NCBI GenBank assembly: GCA_022777455.1
Contig: JALFGI010000213.1
Span: forward strand, 1-16,166
Source of the DNA: Clostridiales bacterium
GTDB taxonomy: Bacteria; Bacillota_A; Clostridia; Oscillospirales; Oscillospiraceae
Length of the DNA: 16,166 nucleotides
Direction: 5' to 3'
In this document: positions 7,473 to 13,354 of the stretch, piece after piece
How the letters are laid out: each line of letters opens with the position of its first letter
Numbering within the stretch: the stretch's first letter is position 1
Notes under the pieces: generated by a model
The model's database searches: none
Seen by the model: only the letters and a program-made list of their open reading frames with translations
Told to the model about the DNA's origin: nothing
Program-made: the position numbers and the translations under genes

Positions 7473-7678
7473 AAATTGTAATTTGGCGTTCCGGAACCGG
7501 CGCACTCCTTGGCTCCCCCTCTGGGGGAGCTGGCTGCCCCGTAAGGGGCAGACTGAGAGGGTAATGCCGGTGTTGTTGCCTTCTCCGCGGCACCCTCTCA
7601 GTCAGCCTGTTCGGCTGACAGCTCTCCCAAAGGGAGAGCCAAGGGGCGCTGCCGTATCTGCCCGCCAAATTACAATTT
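7473..7678 (+). repeat. Dispersed structured repeat, copy 4 (complete, 206 bp)
   Basis: It has perfect 16-bp terminal inverted repeats AAATTGTAATTTGGCG / CGCCAAATTACAATTT, the best preserved pair in the window; with the flanking TA on each side the match extends to 18 bp. The internal arms are as in copy 2: CTCCCCC-TCT-GGGGGAG, CTGCCCC-GTAA-GGGGCAG, CTGAGAGGGT/ACCCTCTCAG, GTCAGCCTGTTCGGCTGAC and CTCTCCC-AAA-GGGAGAG. The variable centre is about 10 nt shorter than in copies 2 and 5, with a different sequence. It lies between pta and the acyl-CoA ligase gene. Confidence 0.92.
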
Positions 7679-7764
7679 AGCTGCGTTAACCCGATAAGCC
7701 CAATAGATAATACACTAGTATACCACGAAATGCCCCGCATTTCTACCCCCAAAACCAGAAAAAA
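7679..7764. other. AT-richer non-coding stretch between repeat copy 4 and the pta terminator
   Basis: No gene is visible. It holds a 7-bp inverted repeat GAAATGC-CCC-GCATTTC (7727-7743) and a palindromic ACTAGT core inside TACACTAGTATA. TATACT and TATTAT boxes are present on the minus strand, but neither has a -35 at correct spacing, so no promoter is called. Confidence 0.4.
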
Positions 7765-7793
7765 CACCCGGAAAGCGGTGTGCTTTCCGGGTG
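7759..7793 (-). terminator. Rho-independent terminator of pta
   Basis: A perfect 12-bp stem CACCCGGAAAGC / GCTTTCCGGGTG (7765-7776 and 7782-7793) with a 5-nt loop is followed on the minus strand by six T (7764-7759). It starts 18 bp beyond the pta stop codon. Confidence 0.93.
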
Positions 7794-7811
7794 AGGAGGT
7801 GCGGGGAATGC

Positions 7812-8810
7812 TTATGCCATGGCGGCGGTGATGATGGCCATCTTGTACACTTCCTCGGCGTTGCAGCCACGGGACAGGTCGTTGATGGGAGCAGCCAGAC
7901 CCTGCAGGATGGGGCCGTAGCCTTCAAAGCCGCCCAGACGCTGGCCGATCTTGTAGCCGATGTTGCCGGCCTCAATGCAGGGGAAGATGAAGGTGTTGGC
8001 GTAGCCGGCCACGGGGGAGCCGGGGAACTTCAGCTGGCCAACCTCGGGAGCCACGGCGGCGTCGAACTGCATCTCGCCGTCGATCATCAGGTCGGGAGCC
8101 ATCTGCTTGGCAATGATGGTGGCGTCGTGGCTCAGCTTCACGGTGCCGCCCTTGCCGGAACCGTTGGTGGAGAAGCTCAGCATGGCAACCTTGGGGTCGA
8201 TGCCGAAGACCTTGGCGGTCTTGGCGGACTCGATGGCCACTTCAGCCAGCTTCTGAGCAGCGGAGAGGACCACATTGCCGTCCTTATCCAGGGTGTCTTC
8301 ATAGCTGATGTTGATGGCGCAGTCACCCATGGCCAGCTTCTCTTCGCCGCGAACCATGATGAAGCAGGAGGAAACCAGGTGGGCGCCGGGCTTGGTCTTC
8401 ACCAACTGCAGAGCGGGACGGACGGTATCGGCGGTGGAGTAGGTGGCGCCGCCCAGCAGGCAGTCAACCTTGCCCTGCTTGACCAGCATGGTGCCGAAGT
8501 AGTTGCCCTTCATCAGAGCGGCACGGCACTCGTCGGGGGTCATCTTGCCCTTGCGCAGAGCGACCATGGTCTCCACCATTTCGTCCATGCCTTCGTAGGT
8601 GGCGGGATCCAGAATCTCCACGCCCTCGATGTTGAAGCCGCCCTTGGCAGCAGCGGCCTTCACGTCCTCCACGTTGCCAACCAGCACGGGGGTCAGGAAG
8701 CCGCCCTCCACCAGCCGTGCGGTGGCCTCCAGGATGCGGGCATCGGTACCTTCGGTAAAGACGATCTTCCGGGGATTTGCCTTCAGAGTCTCAATCATAG
8801 ATGTGAACAT
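7812..8810 (-). CDS. pta: Phosphate acetyltransferase
   Basis: The 332-residue enzyme converts acetyl-CoA plus phosphate to acetyl-phosphate plus CoA, the first step of the ATP-yielding acetate branch in fermenters. The whole sequence follows the PTA_PTB family: KIVFTEGTDARILEA near the N-terminus, the LLGGATYSTADTVRPALQ block (about 137-154), the SSCFIMV and FSTNGSGKGGTVKLS blocks, APEVGQLKFPGSPVAG in the C-terminal half, and the closing AAPINDLSRGCNAEE. Length matches the short clostridial form without regulatory N-terminal domains. The ATG at 8810 is preferred over an in-frame TTG at 8819, because the GGAGG at 8820-8824 is 9 nt from the ATG but abuts the TTG. The gene stands alone: no ackA neighbour is in the window. 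It has its own promoter and terminator. Confidence 0.96.
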   Translation of the reverse strand: MFTSMIETLKANPRKIVFTEGTDARILEATARLVEGGFLTPVLVGNVEDVKAAAAKGGFNIEGVEILDPATYEGMDEMVETMVALRKGKMTPDECRAALMKGNYFGTMLVKQGKVDCLLGGATYSTADTVRPALQLVKTKPGAHLVSSCFIMVRGEEKLAMGDCAINISYEDTLDKDGNVVLSAAQKLAEVAIESAKTAKVFGIDPKVAMLSFSTNGSGKGGTVKLSHDATIIAKQMAPDLMIDGEMQFDAAVAPEVGQLKFPGSPVAGYANTFIFPCIEAGNIGYKIGQRLGGFEGYGPILQGLAAPINDLSRGCNAEEVYKMAIITAAMA

Positions 8811-8819
8811 TGGAATCAA

Positions 8820-8824
8820 CCTCC
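8820..8824 (-). promoter_or_regulatory. Ribosome-binding site that fixes the pta start
   Basis: GGAGG on the minus strand lies 9 nt before ATG 8810 and directly touches the alternative TTG 8819, which therefore cannot be the start. Confidence 0.8.
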
Positions 8825-8861
8825 ATAGATCCGGGCAGAAAGCCCATATTTTTACAATTGG

Positions 8862-8890
8862 ATTATATATCAGTTTCTTTTGTGGTGCAA
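8862..8890 (-). promoter_or_regulatory. Promoter of pta
   Basis: On the minus strand TTGCAC (8890-8885), a 17-nt spacer and a consensus TATAAT (8867-8862). It gives a leader of about 45 nt that contains a small GGGC-TTTCT-GCCC hairpin (8833-8845). Confidence 0.7.
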
Positions 8891-8993
8891 GTCTTTTTTT
8901 CCCGATCCTGGAATTCCTCCCCGGTATTTGTCGGAGAAAGAAATTGATTTGGTCAAAGTGATGAAATTTCTTTTTCAGGCCCTGATTTTCCTA

Positions 8994-9022
8994 TTGCTTT
9001 TTGTGCGTTATTGCTTTATAAT
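8994..9022 (+). promoter_or_regulatory. Promoter of the MinD-like gene
   Basis: TTGCTT (8994-8999), a 17-nt spacer, and consensus TATAAT (9017-9022), about 30 bp before the TTG start codon. It is divergent from the pta promoter; about 100 bp separate the two -35 boxes. It probably also serves mgsA and perhaps hisS. Confidence 0.7.
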
Positions 9023-9037
9023 GGAACAAACTATAGT

Positions 9038-9043
9038 AAGGAG
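9038..9043 (+). promoter_or_regulatory. Ribosome-binding site that fixes a TTG start for the MinD-like gene
   Basis: AAGGAG lies 8 nt before TTG 9052. No in-frame ATG exists near the N-terminus, and the P-loop begins only 9 residues in, so TTG is the start. Confidence 0.8.
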
Positions 9044-9051
9044 CGATCGGT

Positions 9052-9792
9052 TTGGGCGAACTGTATGCCGTTGTGTCCGGTAAGGGCGGGACGGGAAAAA
9101 CCTCCGTCTGTGCCGGGATTGCAACTGCCCTGGCCGAAGCGGGAAAAAAGGTGCTCTGCGTGGACTGCGACGTGGGCCTGCGGAATCTGGATATCTCCCT
9201 GGGCATGTCCGACAGCGGCAATCTGTCGTTCCTGGATGTTTCCGAATTCGGCTACGATCTGAAAAATGCCCCCCGCCATAGCGTCTACCCCAGCCTGGCC
9301 TTCCTCACCGCCCCCATGAACCGCAGCGCGGAGGACATCGATCCCGAGCCCTTTGCACGGCTGCTGTACCGGGCCAGGGGGGAATTTGACTATGTTTTTC
9401 TGGATGCCCCTGCCGGCGTGGAATCCGGCTTCCGCCTGGTCACCGCCGCGGCGGACCAGTTTCTGCTGGTCACGGGTGCGGGCCCTGCCGCCGTGCGGGA
9501 TGCCGCCAGAGTCGGCGAGCTGCTGGAGCTGGCGGGAAAGGTGGGCGTCCGTCTGGTGGTCAACCGGGTGGATAAAAGCATGCTCTCCACCGTCCGCATG
9601 ACCGTTGACGATATTATGGATACCGCCGGGCTGCCTCTGGCCGGAGTGGTTTTGGAAGATAACCATGTGACCCTGGCCGCCGCCTTCGGCCTGCCGCTGC
9701 TGCAGTATGCCAGCCGCTGCGATGCCGCCCGCGCCTACCGCCGCATTGCCCAGCGCCTTCAGGGCATCCATCAGCCCATCCCCTTCCGATAA
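9052..9792 (+). CDS. minD: MinD-like P-loop ATPase without the C-terminal membrane-targeting helix
   Basis: This 246-residue protein starts at TTG. It has the deviant Walker A SGKGGTGKTS (9-18) with signature lysine K11 and catalytic K16, the VDCDVGLRNLD block (37-47) that is diagnostic of MinD rather than ParA or NifH, and Walker B-type FLDAPAGVESGF (116-127). MinD positions the division septum by cycling ATP-dependently on the membrane with MinC and MinE. The C-terminus aligns with E. coli MinD through AYRRIAQRLQGIHQPIPFR and then stops, leaving out the basic amphipathic helix (GFLKRLFGG in E. coli). No such helix is encoded in the frames just downstream. No minC or minE is nearby. mgsA follows 62 nt later, an order seen in clostridial mre-min-rodA-mgsA clusters. 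It may be a true septum protein or a divergent relative with another role. Confidence 0.85.
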   Translation: MGELYAVVSGKGGTGKTSVCAGIATALAEAGKKVLCVDCDVGLRNLDISLGMSDSGNLSFLDVSEFGYDLKNAPRHSVYPSLAFLTAPMNRSAEDIDPEPFARLLYRARGEFDYVFLDAPAGVESGFRLVTAAADQFLLVTGAGPAAVRDAARVGELLELAGKVGVRLVVNRVDKSMLSTVRMTVDDIMDTAGLPLAGVVLEDNHVTLAAAFGLPLLQYASRCDAARAYRRIAQRLQGIHQPIPFR

Positions 9793-9840
9793 ATTCATCA
9801 TGACAACAAGGGAACCCCCGGGGGATTCCCATGAGATATA

Positions 9841-9846
9841 AAGGAG
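9841..9846 (+). promoter_or_regulatory. Ribosome-binding site that fixes a GTG start for the MgsA-family gene
   Basis: AAGGAG lies 8 nt before GTG 9855. The alternative in-frame ATG at 9831 adds eight residues not present in Bacillus MgsA, whose N-terminus is MKIALIAHDKKK. Confidence 0.75.
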
Positions 9847-9854
9847 TGACTGCT

Positions 9855-10268
9855 GTGAATATCGCTTTCCTGGCACATGACAAGAAAAAAGAACTGATGG
9901 TTCAGTTCTGCACTGCCTACAAAAGCGTGCTGATGAAGCACAACCTGTTCGCTACCGCCACCACCGGCCGCCTCATTGCCGATAATACCGGCCTTCCCAT
10001 GACGCTGCTGCTGTCCCATAAGCAGGGCGGCCATCAGCAGATCAATGCCCGCATTGCCTACAACGAAATCGACCTGGTGCTGCTGTTCACCGATCCCAAC
10101 ACCACCGACCCCTGGGACGACAGCCAGATGATCGAAACCATCCGCCATTGCGACAAGCACAATGTCCCCATCGCCACCAACCTGGCCAGCGCCGAAATGT
10201 TCATCATGGGCCTGCAGCGGGGCGACTTGGATTGGCGCGAGATGCTCCACACCAAAACCCGCTTTTGA
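9855..10268 (+). CDS. mgsA: Methylglyoxal synthase family protein with altered active site
   Basis: The 137-residue protein is alignable end to end with Bacillus and E. coli MgsA, which turn dihydroxyacetone phosphate into methylglyoxal and phosphate, a bypass of lower glycolysis. Conserved features: AHDKKK (7-12; H8 and D9 match E. coli H19 and D20), the phosphate-binding TATTG loop (34-38), D80 in the DP motif (E. coli D91), and IATN (106-109). Odd: the catalytic Asp (E. coli D71, in GGDQQ) is His60 in GGHQQ; the Gly-Pro before it (SGP) is SHK; and E. coli H98 (PHDPD) is Trp87 in PWDDS. By family knowledge the Asp is the catalytic base, so the protein may be inactive, slow or specific for something else. 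It starts at GTG, in operon with the MinD-like gene. Confidence 0.85.
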   Translation: MNIAFLAHDKKKELMVQFCTAYKSVLMKHNLFATATTGRLIADNTGLPMTLLLSHKQGGHQQINARIAYNEIDLVLLFTDPNTTDPWDDSQMIETIRHCDKHNVPIATNLASAEMFIMGLQRGDLDWREMLHTKTRF

Positions 10269-10276
10269 CAGAGATC

Positions 10277-10352
10277 AGATATAAGATACAAGATATGAGA
10301 TATTGACCTTGTAGCTTTTATCTTGTATCTTATATCTCATTATCTCATATCT
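10277..10352. repeat. Interleaved inverted repeats A-B-A'-B' upstream of hisS
   Basis: Arm A, AGATATAAGATACAAGA (10277-10293), pairs perfectly over 17 bp with A' TCTTGTATCTTATATCT (10321-10337). Arm B, AGATATGAGATA (10291-10302), pairs perfectly over 12 bp with B' TATCTCATATCT (10341-10352). B overlaps the end of A and lies in the A-A' loop while B' lies outside it, so A:A' and B:B' compete or form a pseudoknot. B' ends 3 nt before the AAAGGA ribosome-binding site of hisS. The stretch is very AT-rich between GC-rich genes, and its arms are built of related AGATA words. It has no T-box features. Confidence 0.8.
10303..10331 (+). promoter_or_regulatory. Possible hisS promoter inside the inverted repeats
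   Basis: TTGACC (10303-10308), a 17-nt spacer and TATCTT (10326-10331). The -35 is good (5 of 6) and the -10 weak (4 of 6). If it is used, the hisS transcript starts within A' and lacks arms A and B. Confidence 0.3.
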
Positions 10353-10368
10353 TCGAAAGGAACCATTT

Positions 10369-11721
10369 ATGGAAATCATCAAGCCCCGGACGCTGTCCGG
10401 CTTTATGGAGCTGCTGCCGGACAAGCAGCAGCGTTTTGAGACCATGGCGGAGATTCTCCGCCGCACCTACGCCTCCTACGGCTTTGCTCCCCTGGACACC
10501 CCCGCCATCGAGGATGCCCAGATTCTTTTGGCCAAAGGCGGCGGCGAAACCGAAAAGCAGATTTACCGCTTCCAGAAGGGCGACAGCGACCTGGCCCTGC
10601 GGTTCGACCTGACGGTGCCCCTGGCCAAATACGTGGCCCTGCACTACAGTGAGCTGGCCTTCCCCTTCCGCCGCTTCCAGATCAGCAAGGTCTACCGGGG
10701 CGAGCGGGCCCAGCGGGGCCGGTTCCGGGAATTCTACCAGGCGGACATCGACATCATCGGTGACGGCAAGCTGGACATTCTCAACGAGGCGGAGATTCCC
10801 GCCATCATCTACAAGGTGTTCAAGGGCTTCGGCCTGAACCGCTTCCAGATTCATGTGAACAACCGGAAGGTTCTCAACGGGTTTTATGCCCTGCTGGGCC
10901 TGACGGAAAAGTCCGGTGACATCATGCGCACCGTGGACAAGCTGGATAAAATCGGCGCAGACAAGGTGAAGCTCATTCTGCTGGAGGACTGCGGCCTTGC
11001 GGAAGCCCAGGCGGACGAGATTCTGAAATTCATTTCCATCCGTGGCACCAATGCCCAGGTGATTGCTGCCCTGGAAGGCTACGGTGGCAGGAACGAAATG
11101 TTCGACCAGGGCCTTTCCGAGTTGAAGACCGTCACCGCGAATCTTTCTGCCTTTGGCGTGCCGGAGGAGAATTTTGCTGTGGACCTGACCATTGCCCGGG
11201 GCCTGGACTACTACACCGGCACCGTGTACGAGACCACCCTGCTGGATCACCCGGAGATCGGCTCCGTCTGCTCCGGCGGCCGGTACGACAATCTGGCGGG
11301 CTACTACATCGATAAGGCCCTTCCCGGTGTGGGCATTTCCATCGGCCTGACCCGGCTTTTCTATGTGCTGGACGAGCAGGGCCTCTTAAACCCCGCCCTG
11401 CCCAGTGCCCCCGCCGATGCCCTGGTGCTGCCCATGACGGAAAGCCCCGCCGCCGCCATCGCCCTGGCGGAACAGCTGCGCAGCGCCGGCCTGCGGGTGC
11501 AGCTGTACTGCGAGCAGAAGAAGTTCAAGCAGAAGATGGCCTATGCCAACAAGCTGGCCGTGCCCTTCGCCGTGCTGCTGGGCGAGGATGAAATCGCCGA
11601 GGGTGTGTGCTCCGTGAAGAACATGGTCACCGGCGAGCAGCTGAAGCTCACTGCCCAGGAGGCCGCCGCCCACATCAAGGCCGCCGTCAGCACCGATTGC
11701 CCGGTAATCCTGGAGAAATAA
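10369..11721 (+). CDS. hisS: Histidyl-tRNA synthetase
   Basis: The 450-residue class II synthetase charges tRNA-His in the cytoplasm. Motif 1 lies around PLAKYVALHYSELAFPF (84-100), motif 2 is at about 103-131 (FQISKVYRGERAQRGRFREF then YQADIDIIG), the HisRS-specific ARGLDYYTGTVYE is at 276-288, SGGRYDNL at 302-309, and motif 3 GVGISIGLTRL at 320-330. The C-terminal anticodon-binding domain covers about 345-440. The opening PRTLSGFMELLP matches the form common in clostridia. The ATG has AAAGGA 7 nt upstream. It lies about 100 bp after mgsA with no terminator between, so read-through is possible. The usual partner aspS is absent here. Confidence 0.97.
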   Translation: MEIIKPRTLSGFMELLPDKQQRFETMAEILRRTYASYGFAPLDTPAIEDAQILLAKGGGETEKQIYRFQKGDSDLALRFDLTVPLAKYVALHYSELAFPFRRFQISKVYRGERAQRGRFREFYQADIDIIGDGKLDILNEAEIPAIIYKVFKGFGLNRFQIHVNNRKVLNGFYALLGLTEKSGDIMRTVDKLDKIGADKVKLILLEDCGLAEAQADEILKFISIRGTNAQVIAALEGYGGRNEMFDQGLSELKTVTANLSAFGVPEENFAVDLTIARGLDYYTGTVYETTLLDHPEIGSVCSGGRYDNLAGYYIDKALPGVGISIGLTRLFYVLDEQGLLNPALPSAPADALVLPMTESPAAAIALAEQLRSAGLRVQLYCEQKKFKQKMAYANKLAVPFAVLLGEDEIAEGVCSVKNMVTGEQLKLTAQEAAAHIKAAVSTDCPVILEK

Positions 11722-11727
11722 CCATTC

Positions 11728-11750
11728 CCCCGCCCCCAACCGGGGCGGGG
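11728..11750 (+). terminator. GC-rich hairpin after hisS, probable terminator
   Basis: The 9-bp perfect stem CCCCGCCCC / GGGGCGGGG with loop CAACC starts 6 bp after the hisS stop. The following tail TCAATGTTTCC is not a good T run, so intrinsic termination may be partial; repeat copy 5 comes 20 bp later. Confidence 0.55.
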
Positions 11751-11770
11751 TCAATGTTTCCCGGGAGGAT

Positions 11771-11987
11771 AAATTGGAATTTGGCGTACCGGAACCGACG
11801 CACCCCTTGGCTCCCCCTATGGGGGAGCAGTCTGCCCCAGTTAGGGGCGCCCCTGAGAGGGCAGCATGGTCTGATTTCGGGTGCTATTATCTTACTGCGG
11901 TACCCTCTCAGTCAGCCTGTTCGGCTGACAGCTCTCCCAAAGGGAGAGCCAAGGGGTGCTGCCGTATCTGCCCGCCAAATTACAATT
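11771..11987 (+). repeat. Dispersed structured repeat, copy 5 (complete, about 217 bp)
   Basis: The ends are AAATTGGAATTTGGCG and CGCCAAATTACAATT. The right half, including the variable centre, is nearly identical to copy 2 (both have GATTTCGGGTGCTATTA followed by CTTACTGCGGTACCC), pointing to a recent common source. The third hairpin differs: CTGCCCC is followed by AGTTAGGGGCGCCCC instead of the usual GGGGCAG, a local rearrangement. It lies between hisS and the sigma-factor gene. Confidence 0.9.
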
Positions 11988-12051
11988 GATTGTAACCAAC
12001 CCACAAAAAAATCCCTCCTACAGGTTGAGGGCAGAAACAGGAGGTGCATCC

Positions 12052-12606
12052 ATGGAGGATGAGCAGATTATTGACCTGTATTTTCAGCGCAGCGAGGATG
12101 CCATCCGGCAGACCGAAGCCGCCCACGGGCACAAGCTATACACCCTGTCCTACCGCATTCTCCGGAATCAGGAGGACGCGGAGGAGAGCGTCAGTGATAC
12201 ATACCTGAAGGCCTGGGAAACCATTCCTCCCACCCGCCCTACCCATTTTTATGCGTATCTGGCCAAAATCTGCCGGTTTATCTGCTTTGGCAAGCTGGAC
12301 TGGCAGAACGCCGCCAAGCGGAAGGCGGAGATCGTAGAGCTCACCGCGGAAATGGAGCTGTGCATCCCGGATTCCCGGCAGCAGCTGGAAGCGGAACGCC
12401 GGGAGCTGGGCGAGGTGCTGAATGAATTCCTGGGCACCCTGAACCAGGAGAGCCGGAAAATCTTCATGCGCCGGTACTGGTACGCCGACTCCATCGCCGA
12501 GATCGCCCAGCGTTACGGCCTGGGGGAGAGCAAGGTCAAAACCCGGCTGTTCCGTGCCCGGAATGACCTGCGCAGCTTCCTGGAAAAGGAGGGATATACC
12601 CGATGA
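12052..12606 (+). CDS. ECF-type RNA polymerase sigma factor
   Basis: The 184-residue protein redirects RNA polymerase to a specific set of promoters. Region 2 spans about 24-75 (LYTLSYRILRNQEDAEESVSD, then TYLKAWETIPP) and region 4 about 120-178, with the helix-turn-helix SIAEIAQRYGLGESKVKTRL. The sequence pattern FMRRYWYADSI...EIA is typical of clostridial ECF factors paired with short membrane anti-sigmas. The ATG at 12052 is chosen because AGGAGG lies 7 nt upstream; a longer in-frame reading would run into repeat copy 5. A small CCCTC/GAGGG inverted repeat lies in the leader before the RBS. The stop overlaps the next gene by ATGA. The signal and target genes are not visible, and no clear ECF promoter was found upstream. 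Confidence 0.93.
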   Translation: MEDEQIIDLYFQRSEDAIRQTEAAHGHKLYTLSYRILRNQEDAEESVSDTYLKAWETIPPTRPTHFYAYLAKICRFICFGKLDWQNAAKRKAEIVELTAEMELCIPDSRQQLEAERRELGEVLNEFLGTLNQESRKIFMRRYWYADSIAEIAQRYGLGESKVKTRLFRARNDLRSFLEKEGYTR

Positions 12607-13211
12607 ATGGAAAAGAATTGATGGAATCCATGGGCCTTGTGGATGAAAAATATATTGCCGAGGCGGAGGAAGCCCCGGGAAAACACCGCCGCTGGAAGCC
12701 CCTTGCAGCCACCGCCTCTGCTGCCGCCTGCCTGGCTCTGGTGCTGCTGGGCGTAGGGCAGCTCCGACCCCAAAAGCTGACGGAGAATGACACGACAATG
12801 GTCAGCGCCGCCGTTTATCAGACAGAAGCCGCTGCCGGCACGGCGCGCATGGCGGAGGAGGTCGTCACCGATCAGGACCTTGGCGCGGCCCCCATGATGG
12901 AGGAAGCCGGCGCCAATCAGGCTGTTGGCGCCGCCCCCATGATGGTATCTGGCCTGGCGGAGATGACGGTCCAGGTGGTGGAGCGGACAGAGGAGGGCCT
13001 TTTGTGCGTGGTCACCGACCCGGGCACCAGCGATTATCAGGTAAATGACCTGGTGAAGATTGCGCTGCCGGAAGAAGCCGAACAGGAGGCCGCCCAGCCC
13101 GCTGCCCTGGACGCGGAAGCAGAGCCGCCTCAATATGAGGTTTCCTTCCTCCCGGATCAGGGCTCCGACACCATTACCCCCGCCCAGTGGAATCTGCTGG
13201 AAGACGGCTGA
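12603..13211 (+). CDS. Probable membrane-anchored anti-sigma factor
   Basis: The 202-residue protein is translationally coupled to the sigma gene (ATGA). A short cytoplasmic N-terminus (NGKELMESMGLVDEKYIAEAE) resembles the sigma-binding segment of clostridial anti-sigma proteins. One membrane segment lies at about 33-53, and the rest is outside the cell. The outer part is acidic and low-complexity at 60-115, with a duplicated GAAPMM (94-99 and 109-114), then a compact region at about 118-155 (MTVQVVERTEEGLLCVVTD...VNDLVKIALPEE) that looks like a small beta fold of the DUF3221/OB sort, then an acidic tail. There is no zinc-binding HxxxCxxC motif, so this is not a ZAS-type anti-sigma. The role is inferred from position and topology; the family is not firmly recognised. 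Confidence 0.75.
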   Translation: MNGKELMESMGLVDEKYIAEAEEAPGKHRRWKPLAATASAAACLALVLLGVGQLRPQKLTENDTTMVSAAVYQTEAAAGTARMAEEVVTDQDLGAAPMMEEAGANQAVGAAPMMVSGLAEMTVQVVERTEEGLLCVVTDPGTSDYQVNDLVKIALPEEAEQEAAQPAALDAEAEPPQYEVSFLPDQGSDTITPAQWNLLEDG

Positions 13212-13219
13212 TTCTTTCT

Positions 13220-13256
13220 CCGCTCCCGGAACAATCGTTCCGGGGGCGGTTTTTTT
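13220..13256 (+). terminator. Rho-independent terminator of the sigma/anti-sigma operon
   Basis: Stem CCGCTCCCGGAAC / GTTCCGGGGGCGG (13 bp, one G-U), loop AATC, followed by seven T (13250-13256). Confidence 0.95.
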
Positions 13257-13317
13257 ATAGAGAAGCTTTCAAATTGCCGTCACTTCAAACAACGATTGAC
13301 GATCCTTCCCTTGGTTA

Positions 13318-13351
13318 ATAAATCCCCCTCCGACTTTCACCGGAGGGGGAT
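13318..13351 (-). terminator. Probable terminator of the ferredoxin-VOC-DUF3786 operon
   Basis: An 11-bp perfect stem ATCCCCCTCCG / CGGAGGGGGAT (13322-13332 and 13341-13351) with an 8-nt loop lies 3 bp past the DUF3786 stop. On the minus strand it is followed by TTTATTAACC, a modest U-rich tail. Confidence 0.75.
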
Positions 13352-13354
13352 GGA

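Noticed and set aside
10277..10352. T-box or histidine leader peptide before hisS
   Set aside because: No T-box sequence or specifier stem, and no short ORF with a His codon run in this stretch.
1..11987. CRISPR array or REP clusters
   Set aside because: Copies are about 210 bp, kilobases apart, in both orientations and with internal arms; there are no regular spacers and no cas genes.
11956..12051. Longer N-terminus for the sigma factor
   Set aside because: It would be encoded by repeat copy 5; AGGAGG at 12039-12044 points to ATG 12052.
11988..12051. ECF autoregulatory promoter before the sigma gene
   Set aside because: TGTAACC at 11990-11996 resembles an ECF -35, but no CGTC-like -10 follows at suitable spacing.
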